A model generated the notes under the pieces. That model was not told the DNA's origin, searched no databases, and saw only the letters and a list, made by a program, of their open reading frames with translations. The translations under genes and the position numbers were made by a program. This document shows positions 35,762-46,500 of a stretch of 64,000 nt of DNA, one piece after another (the stretch's first letter is position 1; every line of letters begins with the position of its first letter). The stretch covers positions 15,543,283 through 15,607,282 of the forward strand of contig OX463784.1 of assembly GCA_949825025.1 (NCBI GenBank), in the 5' to 3' direction. Source of the stretch: Siphlonurus alternatus. Its lineage: Eukaryota; Arthropoda; Insecta; Ephemeroptera; Siphlonuridae.

Positions 35762-37539
35762 TTTTATTGAATCTTCAAAATTTCTTCATATTAAAACTCC
35801 TAGGGTCCAATTACATGACGTCAGGTGTTTTTAGCATGATCGAGCTAAAATTTGAAGTTTTGGTTTTGTTAAGTTTTGCCGTTTTCACTGTTTTGAAGTT
35901 TAAGGCCTCAAAATCAGGCTTTTTTGTTTGTTATTGAATCTTTAAAATTCCTTCATATTCGTACTCCTAGGGTCCAATTACATGACGTCAGGTGTTTTCA
36001 GCATGATCGAGCTAAAATTTGAAGTTTTGGTTTTGTCATGTTTTGCCGTTTTCACTGTTTTGAAGTTTAAGGCCTCAAAATCCGGCTGTTTTGTTTGTTA
36101 TTGAATCTTCAAAATTCTTTCATATTTGAACTCCTAGGTTCCAATTACATGACGTCAGGTGTTTTCAGCATGATCGAGCTAAAATTAGAAGTTTTGGTTT
36201 TGTCAAGTTTTGCCGTTTTCACTGTTTTGAAGTTTAAGGCCTCAAAATCCGGCTTTTTGTTTGTTATTTAATCTTCAAAATTCCTTCATATTTAAACTCC
36301 TAGGGTCCAATTACATGACGTCAGGTGTTTTCAGCATGTTCGAGCTAAAATTTGAAGTTTTGGTTTTGTTATGTTGTGCCTTTTTCTTTTTTTGAGGTTT
36401 AAGGCCTCAAAATCCGGCTTTTTTGTTTGTGATTGAATCTTCAAAATTCCTTCATATTTGAACTCCTAGGGTCCAATTATTTGACGTCAGGTGTTTTCAG
36501 CTTGATCGAGCTAAAATAAGAAGTTTTGGTTTTGTCAAGTTTTGCCGATTTCACTGATTTGAAGTTTAAGGCCTCAAAATTCTGCTTTTTTGTTTTTTAT
36601 TGAATCTTCAAAATTTCTTCATTTTAAAACTCCTAGGGTCCAATTACATGACGTCAGGTGTTTTCAGCATGATCGAGCTAAAATTTGAAGTTTTGGTTTT
36701 GTTCAGTTTTGCCGTTTTCACTGTTTTGAAGTTTAAGGCCTCAAAATCCGGCTGTTTTGGTTTGTTATTGAATCTTCAAAATTCTTTCATATTTGAACTC
36801 CTAGGTTCCAATTACATGACGTCAGGTGTTTTCAGCATGATCGAGCTAAAATTAGAAGTTTTGGTTTTGTCAAGTTTTGCCGTTTTCACTGTTTTGAAGT
36901 TTAAGGCCTTAAAATCCGCCTTTTTTGTTTGTGATTGAATCTTCAAGATTCCTTCATATTTGAACTCCTAGGGTCCAATTATTTGACGGCAGGTGTTTTC
37001 AGCTTGATCGAGCTAAAATAAGAAGTTTTCGTTTTGTCAAGTTTTGCCGATTTCACTGATTTGAAGTTTAAGGCCTCAAAATCCTGCTTTTTTGTTTTTT
37101 ATTGAATCTTCAAAATTTCTTCATATTAAAACTCCTAGGGTCCAATTACATGACGTCAGGTGTTTTCAGCATGATCGAGCTAAAATTTGAAGTTTTGGTT
37201 TTGTTAAGTTTTGCCGTTTTCACTGTTTTGAAGTTTAAGGCCTCAAAATCAGGCTTTTTTGTTTGTTATTGAATCTTCAAAATTCCTTCATATTCGTACT
37301 CCTAGGGTCCAATTACATGACGTCAGGTGTTTTCAGCATGATCGAGCTAAAATTTGAAGTTTTGGTTTTGTCATGTTTTGCCGTTTTCACTGTTTTGAAG
37401 TTTAAGGCCTCAAAATCCGGCTGTTTTGTTTGTTATTGAATCTTCAAAATTCTTTCATATTTGAACTCCTAGGTTCCAATTACATGACGTCAGGTGTTTT
37501 CAGCATGATCGAGCTAAAATTAGAAGTTTTGGTTTTGTC
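35762..37539 (+). repeat. Mosaic stretch with first CAGGC-type monomers
   Basis: This stretch introduces the monomer form with GTTAAGTTTTGCC and TCAGGCTTTTTTG (first near 35914). I did not see that form left of here, but it is frequent to the right. It also holds a rare 168-bp monomer (36650-36817) with an extra G in TGTTTTGGTTTG, and the GACGGC variant at 36985. From about 36560 onward it is repeated near 53732. Confidence 0.7.
36650..36817 (+). repeat. 168-bp monomer variant (extra G)
   Basis: GACGTC occurs at 36650 and next at 36818, a spacing of 168 bp. The extra base is in CTGTTTTGGTTTG near 36760, where other copies read CTGTTTTGTTTG. Because 168 is divisible by three, the reading frame survives into the next monomer, which accounts for the longest open frame in the window (36600-36938, 112 codons). 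The same monomer occurs at 53822-53989. Confidence 0.9.
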
Positions 37540-40500
37540 AAGTTTTGCCGTTTTCACTGTTTTGAAGTTTAAGGCCTCAAAATCCGGCTTTTTGTTTGTT
37601 ATTTAATCTTCAAAATTCCTTCATATTTAAACTCCTAGGGTCCAATTACATGACGTCAGGTGTTTTCAGCATGATCGAGCTAAAATTTGAAGTTTTGGTT
37701 TTGTTAGGTTGTGCCTTTTTCTTTTTTTGAAGTTTAAGGCCTCAAAATCCGGCTTTTTTGTTTGTGATTGAATCTTCAAAATTCCTTCATATTTGAACTC
37801 CTAGGGTCCAATTATTTGACGTCAGGTGTTTTCAGCTTGATCGAGCTAAAATAAGAAGTTTTGGTTTTGTCAAGTTTTGCCGATTTCACTGATTTGAAGT
37901 TTAAGGCCTCAAAATCCTGCTTTTTTGTTTTTTATTGAATCTTCAAAATTTCTTCATATTAAAACTCCTAGGGTCCAATTACATGACGTCAGGTGTTTTC
38001 AGCATGATCGAGCTAAAATTAGTAGTTTTGGTTTTGTCAAGTTTTGCCGTTTTCACTGTTTTGAAGTTTAAGGCCTCAAAATCCGGCTGTTTTGTTTGTT
38101 AATGACTCTTCAATATTCTTTCATATTTGTAGTCCTAGGGTCCAATTAAATGACGTCAGGTGTTTTCAGCATGATCGAGCTAAAATTACAAGTTTTGGTT
38201 TTGTCAAGTTTTGCCGTTTTCACTGTTTTGAAGTTTAGGGTTTCAAAATCCGGCTTTTTTGTTTGTTAATGAATCTTCAATATTCTTTCATATTTAAAGT
38301 CCTAGTGTCCAATTAAATGACGTCAGGTGTTTTCAGCTTGATCGAGCTAAAATTAGAAGTTTTGGTTTTGTCAAGTTTTCCATTTTCACTGTTTTGAAGT
38401 TGAAGGCCTCAAAATCTGGCTTTTTGTTTGTGATTGAATCTTCAAAATTCCTTCATATTTGAACTCCTAGGGTCCAATTATATGACGTCAGGTGTTTTCA
38501 GCTTGATCGAGCTAAAATTAGAAGTTTTGGTTTTGTCAAGTTTTCCGTTTTCACTGTTTTGAAGTTGAAGGCCTCAAAATCTGGCTTTTTGTTTGTTATT
38601 TAATCTTCAAAATTCCTTCATATTCGTACTCCTAGGGTCTAATTACATGACGTCAGGTGTTTTCAGCATGATCGAGCTAAAATTTGAATTTTTGGTTTTG
38701 TTAGGTTTTGCCTTTTTCTCTGTTTTGAAGTTTAAGGCCTCAAAATCCGGATTTTTTGTTTGTGATTGAATCTTCAAAATTCCTTCATATTTGAACTCCT
38801 AGGGTCCAATTATATGACGTCAGGTGTTTTCAGCTTGATCGAGCTAAAATTAGAAGTTTTGGTTTTGTCATGTTTTGCCGTTTTCACTGTTTTGAAGTTT
38901 AAGGCCTCAAAATCCGGCTTTTTCATTTGTAATTGAATTTTCAAAATTCCTTCATATTTGAACTCCTAGGGTCCAATTACATGGTTTCAGGTGTTTTCAG
39001 CATGATGGAGCTAAAATTAGAAGTTTGGTTTTGTCAAGTTTTGCCGTTTTCACTGTTTTGAAGTTTAAGGCCTCAAAATCCGGCTTTTTTGTTTGTTATT
39101 GAATCTTCAAATTCCCTTCATATTTAAACTCCAAGGGTCCAATTACATGACGTCAGGTGTTTTCAGCATGATCAAGCTAAAATAAGATGTTTTGGTTTTG
39201 TCAAGTTTTGCCGATTTCACTGTTTTGAAGTTTAAGGACTCAAAATCCGGCTTTTTTGTTTGTTAATGAATCTTCAATATTCTTTCATATTTAAAGTCCT
39301 AGGGTCCAATTAAATGACGTCAGGTGTTTTCAGCATGATCGAGCTAAAATTACAAGTTTTGGTTTTGTCAAGTTTTGCCGTTTTCACTGTTTTGAAGTTT
39401 AAGGCCTCAAAATCCGGCTTTTTTGTTTGTGATTGAATCTTCAAAATTCCTTCATATTTGAACTCCTAGGGTCCAATTATATGACGTCAGGTGTTTTCAG
39501 CTTGATCGAGCTAAAATTAGAAGTTTTGGTTTTGTCAAGTTTTCCGTTTTCACTGTTTTGAAGTTGAAGGCCTCAAAATCTGGCTTTTTGTTTGTTATTT
39601 AATCTTCAAAATTCCTTCATATTCGTACTCCTAGGGTCTAATTACATGACGTCAGGTGTTTTCAGCATGATCGAGCTAAAATTTGAAGTTTTGGTTTTGT
39701 TAGGTTTTGCCTTTTTCTCTGTTTTGAAGTTTAAGGCCTCAAAATCCGGATTTTTTGTTTGTGATTGAATCTTCAAAATTCCTTCATATTTGAACTCCTA
39801 GGGTCCAATTATTTGACGTCAGGTGTTTTCAGCTTGATCGAGCTAAAATAAGAAGTTTTGGTTTTGTCAAGTTTTGCCGATTTCACTGATTTGAAGTTTA
39901 AGGCCTCAAAATCCTGCTTTTTTGTTTTTTATTGAATCTTCAAAATTTCTTCATATTCGTACTCCTAGGGTCCAATTACATGACGTCAGGTGTTTTCAGC
40001 ATGATCGAGCTAAAATTTGAAGTTTTGGTTTTGTTAAGTTTTGCCGTTTTCACTGTTTTGAAGTTTAAGGCCTCAAAATCCGGCTTTTTGTTTGTTATTT
40101 AATCTTCAAAATTCCTTCATATTTAAACTCCTAGGGTCCAATTACATGACGTCAGGTGTTTTCAGCATGATCGAGCTAAAATTTGAAGTTTTGGTTTTGT
40201 TAGGTTGTGCCTTTTTCTTTTTTTGAAGTTTAAGGCCTCAAAATCCGGCTTTTTTGTTTGTGATTGAATCTTCAAAATTCCTTCATATTTGAACTCCTAG
40301 GGTCCAATTATTTGACGTCAGGTGTTTTCAGCTTGATCGAGCTAAAATAAGAAGTTTTGGTTTTGTCAAGTTTTGCCGATTTCACTGATTTGAAGTTTAA
40401 GGCCTCAAAATCCTGCTTTTTTGTTTTTTATTGAATCTTCAAAATTTCTTCATATTAAAACTCCTAGGGTCCAATTACATGACGTCAGGTGTTTTCAGCA

Positions 40501-42531
40501 TGATCGAGCTAAAATTAGTAGTTTTGGTTTTGTCAAGTTTTGCCGTTTTCACTGTTTTGAAGTTTAAGGCCTCAAAATCCGGCTGTTTTGTTTGTTAATG
40601 ACTCTTCAATATTCTTTCATATTTGTAGTCCTAGGGTCCAATTAAATGACGTCAGGTGTTTTCAGCATGATCGAGCTAAAATTACAAGTTTTGGTTTTGT
40701 CAAGTTTTGCCGTTTTCACTGTTTTGAAGTTTAGGGTTTCAAAATCCGGCTTTTTTGTTTGTTAATGAATCTTCAATATTCTTTCATATTTAAAGTCCTA
40801 GTGTCCAATTAAATGACGTCAGGTGTTTTCAGCTTGATCGAGCTAAAATTAGAAGTTTTGGTTTTGTCAAGTTTTCCATTTTCACTGTTTTGAAGTTGAA
40901 GGCCTCAAAATCTGGCTTTTTGTTTGTGATTGAATCTTCAAAATTCCTTCATATTTGAACTCCTAGGGTCCAATTATATGACGTCAGGTGTTTTCAGCTT
41001 GATCGAGCTAAAATTAGAAGTTTTGGTTTTGTCAAGTTTTCCGTTTTCACTGTTTTGAAGTTGAAGGCCTCAAAATCTGGCTTTTTGTTTGTTATTTAAT
41101 CTTCAAAATTCCTTCATATTCGTACTCCTAGGGTCTAATTACATGACGTCAGGTGTTTTCAGCATGATCGAGCTAAAATTTGAATTTTTGGTTTTGTTAG
41201 GTTTTGCCTTTTTCTCTGTTTTGAAGTTTAAGGCCTCAAAATCCGGATTTTTTGTTTGTGATTGAATCTTCAAAATTCCTTCATATTTGAACTCCTAGGG
41301 TCCAATTATATGACGTCAGGTGTTTTCAGCTTGATCGAGCTAAAATTAGAAGTTTTGGTTTTGTCATGTTTTGCCGTTTTCACTGTTTTGAAGTTTAAGG
41401 CCTCAAAATCCGGCTTTTTCATTTGTAATTGAATTTTCAAAATTCCTTCATATTTGAACTCCTAGGGTCCAATTACATGGTTTCAGGTGTTTTCAGCATG
41501 ATGGAGCTAAAATTAGAAGTTTGGTTTTGTCAAGTTTTGCCGTTTTCACTGTTTTGAAGTTTAAGGCCTCAAAATCCGGCTTTTTTGTTTGTTATTGAAT
41601 CTTCAAATTCCCTTCATATTTAAACTCCAAGGGTCCAATTACATGACGTCAGGTGTTTTCAGCATGATCAAGCTAAAATAAGATGTTTTGGTTTTGTCAA
41701 GTTTTGCCGATTTCACTGTTTTGAAGTTTAAGGACTCAAAATCCGGCTTTTTTGTTTGTTAATGAATCTTCAATATTCTTTCATATTTAAAGTCCTAGGG
41801 TCCAATTAAATGACGTCAGGTGTTTTCAGCATGATCGAGCTAAAATTACAAGTTTTGGTTTTGTCAAGTTTTGCCGTTTTCACTGTTTTGAAGTTTAAGG
41901 CCTCAAAATCCGGCTTTTTTGTTTGTGATTGAATCTTCAAAATTCCTTCATATTTGAACTCCTAGGGTCCAATTATATGACGTCAGGTGTTTTCAGCTTG
42001 ATCGAGCTAAAATTAGAAGTTTTGGTTTTGTCAAGTTTTCCGTTTTCACTGTTTTGAAGTTGAAGGCCTCAAAATCTGGCTTTTTGTTTGTTATTTAATC
42101 TTCAAAATTCCTTCATATTCGTACTCCTAGGGTCTAATTACATGACGTCAGGTGTTTTCAGCATGATCGAGCTAAAATTTGAAGTTTTGGTTTTGTTAGG
42201 TTTTGCCTTTTTCTCTGTTTTGAAGTTTAAGGCCTCAAAATCCGGATTTTTTGTTTGTGATTGAATCTTCAAAATTCCTTCATATTTGAACTCCTAGGGT
42301 CCAATTATTTGACGTCAGGTGTTTTCAGCTTGATCGAGCTAAAATAAGAAGTTTTGGTTTTGTCAAGTTTTGCCGATTTCACTGATTTGAAGTTTAAGGC
42401 CTCAAAATCCTGCTTTTTTGTTTTTTATTGAATCTTCAAAATTTCTTCATATTCGTACTCCTAGGGTCCAATTACATGACGTCAGGTGTTTTCAGCATGA
42501 TCGAGCTAAAATTTGAAGTTTTGGTTTTGTT
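37540..42531 (+). repeat. Tandem pair, 15-monomer (2,496-bp) unit, 37540-40035 and 40036-42531
   Basis: More than a dozen landmarks were checked and all fall at exactly 2,496 bp. They include AATGACTCTTC (38101/40597), TTTAGGGTTTC, CTAGTGTCC, TTTTCCATTTTC, GAATTTTTGG and GATGGAGC (about 39004/41500). I saw no difference between the copies. The copies part at TTGTCAAG versus TTGTTAAG upstream (37539) and at CCGGC versus CAGGC downstream (42577). The related block at about 54.7-57.2 kb has only one unit. Confidence 0.9.
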
Positions 42532-43504
42532 AAGTTTTGCCGTTTTCACTGTTTTGAAGTTTAAGGCCTCAAAATCAGGCTTTTTTGTTTGTTATTGAAT
42601 CTTCAAAATTCCTTCATATTCGTACTCCTAGGGTCCAATTACATGACGTCAGGTGTTTTCAGCATGATCGAGCTTAAATTAGAAGTTTTGGTTTTGTCAA
42701 GTTTTGCCGTTTTCACTGTTTTGAAGTTTAAGGCCTCAAAATCCGGCTTTTTGTTTGTTATTTAATCTTCAAAATTCCTTCATATTTAAACTCCTAGGGT
42801 CCAATTACATGACGTCAGGTGTTTTCAGCATGTTCGAGCTAAAATTTGAAGTTTTGGTTTTGTCAAGTTTTGCCGATTTCACTGATTTGAAGTTTAAGGC
42901 CTCAAAATCCTGCTTTTTTGTTTTTTATTGAATCTTCAAAATTCCTTCATATTTGAACTCCTAGGGTCCAATTATTTGACGTCAGGTGTTTTCAGCATGA
43001 TCGAGCTAACATTTGAAGTTTTGGTTTTGTTAAGTTTTGCCGTTTTCACTGTTTTGAAGTTTAAGGCCTCAAAATCAGTCTTTTTTGTTTGTTATTGAAT
43101 CTTCAAAATTCCTTCATATTCGTACTCCTAGGGTCCAATTACATGACGTCAGGTGTTTTCAGCATGATCGAGCTAAAATTAGAAGTTTTGGTTTTGTCAA
43201 GTTTTGCCGTTTTCACTGTTTTGAAGTTTAAGGCCTCAAAATCCGGCTTTTTGTTTGTTATTTAATCTTCAAAATTCCTTCATATTCGTACTCCTAGGGT
43301 CCAATTACATGACGTCAGGTGTTTTCAGCATGATCGAGCTAAAATTAGAAGTTTTGGTTTTGTCAAGTTTTGCCGTTTTCACTGTTTTGAAGTTTAAGGC
43401 CTCAAAATCCGGCTTTTTGTTTGTTATTTAATCTTCAAAATTCCTTCATATTTAAACTCCTAGGGTCCAATTACATGACGTCAGGTGTTTTCAGCATGTT
43501 CGAG

Positions 43505-46500
43505 CTAAAATTTGAAGTTTTGGTTTTGTTAGGTTGTGCCTTTTTCTTTTTTTGAGGTTTAAAGCCTCAAAATCCGGCTTTTTTGTTTGTGAATGAATCT
43601 TCAAAATTCCTTCATATTTGAACTCCTAGGGTCCAATTATTTGACGTCAGGTGTTTTCAGCTTGATCGAGCTAAAATAAGAAGTTTTGGTTTTGTCAAGT
43701 TTTGCCGATTTCACTGATTTGAAGTTTAAGGCCTCAAAATCCTGCTTTTTTGTTTTTTATTGAATCTTCAAAATTTCTTCATATTAAAACTCCTAGGGTC
43801 CAATTACATGACGTCAGGTGTTTTCAGCATGATCGAGCTAACATTTGAAGTTTTGGTTTTGTTAAGTTTTGCCGTTTTCACTGTTTTGAAGTTTAAGGCC
43901 TCAAAATCAGGCTTTTTTGTTTGTTATTGAATCTTCAAAATTCCTTCATATTCGTACTCCTAGGGTCCAATTACATGACGTCAGGTGTTTTCAGCATGAT
44001 CGAGCTAAAATTAGAAGTTTTGGTTTTGTCAAGTTTTGCCGATTTCACTGATTTGAAGTTTAAGGCCTCAAAATCCTGCTTTTTTGTTTTTTATTGAATC
44101 TTCAAAATTTCTTCATTTTAAAACTCCTAGGGTCCAATTACATGACGTCAGGTGTTTTCAGCATGATCGAGCTAAAATTTGAAGTTTTGGTTTTGTTCAG
44201 TTTTGCCGTTTTCACTGTTTTGAAGTTTAAGGCCTCAAAATCCGGCTGTTTTGTTTGTTATTGAATCTTCAAAATTCTTTCATATTTGAACTCCTAGGTT
44301 CCAATTACATGACGTCAGGTGTTTTCAGCATGATCGAGCTAAAATTAGAAGTTTTGGTTTTGTCAAGTTTTGCCGTTTTCACTGTTTTGAAGTTTAAGGC
44401 CTTAAAATCCGCCTTTTTTGTTTGTGATTGAATCTTCAAGATTCCTTCATATTTGAACTCTTACGTTAGGGTCCAATTACATGGTTTCAGGTGATTTCAG
44501 CATGATCGAGCTAAAATTAGAAATTTTGGTGTTGTCAAGTTTTGCCGATTTCTCTGTTTTGAAGTTTAAGGCCTCAAAATCCGGCTTTTTTGTTTGTGAT
44601 CGAATCTTCAAAATTCCTTCATATTTGAACTCCTAGGGTCTAATTATTTGACGTCAGGTGTTTTCAGCATGATCGAGAGAAAATTAAATGTTTTGGTTTT
44701 GTCAAGTTTTGCCGTTTTCACTGTTTTGAAGTTTAAGGCCTCAAAATCCGGCTTTTTTGTTTGTTATTAAATCTTCTAAATTCCTTCATATTCGTACTCC
44801 TAGGGTCCAATTACATGACGTCAGGTGTTTTCAGCATGATCGAGCTAAAATTTGAAGTTTTGGTTTTGTTAAGTTTTGCCGTTTTCACTGTTTTGAAGTT
44901 TAAGGCCTCAAAATCAGGCTTTTTTGTTTGTTATTGAATCTTCAAAATTCCTTCATATTCGTACTCCTAGGGTCCAATTACATGACGTCAGGTGTTTTCA
45001 GCATGATCGAGCTAAAATAAGAAGTTTTCGTTTTGTCAAGTTTTGCCGATTTCACTGATTTGAAGTTTAAGGCCTCAAAATCCTGCTTTTTTGTTTTTTA
45101 TTGAATCTTCAAAATTTCTTCATATTAAAACTCCTAGGGTCCAATTACATGACGTCAGGTGTTTTCAGCATGATCGAGCTAAAATTTGAAGTTTTGGTTT
45201 TGTTAAGTTTTGCCGTTTTCACTGTTTTGAAGTTTAAGGCCTCAAAATCAGGCTTTTTTGTTTGTTATTGAATCTTCAAAATTCCTTCATATTCGTACTC
45301 CTAGGGTCCAATTACATGACGTCAGGTGTTTTCAGCATGATCGAGCTAAAATTTGAAGTTTTGGTTTTGTCATGTTTTGCCGTTTTCACTGTTTTGAAGT
45401 TTAAGGCCTCAAAATCCGGCTGTTTTGTTTGTTATTGAATCTTCAAAATTCTTTCATATTTGAACTCCTAGGTTCCAATTACATGACGTCAGGTGTTTTC
45501 AGCATGATCGAGCTAAAATTAGAAGTTTTGGTTTTGTCAAGTTTTGCCGTTTTCACTGTTTTGAAGTTTAAGGCCTCAAAATCCGGCTTTTTGTTTGTTA
45601 TTTAATCTTCAAAATTCCTTCATATTTAAACTTCTAGGGTCCAATTACATGACGTCAGGTGTTTTCAGCATGATCGAGCTAAAATTTGAAGTTTTGGTTT
45701 TGTTAGGTTGTGCCTTATTCTTTTTTTGAGGTTTAAGGCCTCAAAATCCGGCTTTTTTGTTTGTGATTGAATCTTCAAAATTCCTTCATATTTGAACTCC
45801 TAGGGTCCAATTATTTGACGTCAGGTGTTTTCAGCTTGATCGAGCTAAAATAAGAAGTTTTGGTTTTGTCAAGTTTTGCCGATTTCACTGATTTGAAGTT
45901 TAAGGCCTCAAAATCCTGCTTTTTTGTTTTTTATTGAATCTTCAAAATTTCTTCATATTAAAACTCCTAGGGTCCAATTACATGACGTCAGGTGTTTTCA
46001 GCATGATCGAGCTAAAATTAGTAGTTTTGGTTTTGTCAAGTTTTGCCGTTTTCACTGTTTTGAAGTTTAAGGCCTCAAAATCCGGCTTTTTGTTTGTTAT
46101 TTAATCTTCAAAATTCCTTCATATTTAAACTCCTAGGGTCCAATTACATGACGTCAGGTGTTTTCAGCATGATCGAGCTAAAATTTGAAGTTTTGGTTTT
46201 GTTAGGTTGTGCCTTTTTCTTTTTTTGAGGTTTAAGGCCTCAAAATCCGGCTTTTTTGTTTGTGATTGAATCTTCAAAATTCCTTCATATTTGAACTCCT
46301 AGGGTCCAATTATTTGACGTCAGGTGTTTTCAGCATGATCGAGCTAAAATTTGAAGTTTTGGTTTTGTTAAGTTTTGCCGTTTTCACTGTTTTGAAGTTT
46401 AAGGCCTCAAAATCCGGCTTTTTTGTTTGTTATTAAATCTTCTAAATTCCTTCATATTCGTACTCCTAGGGTCCAATTACATGACGTCAGGTGTTTTCAG

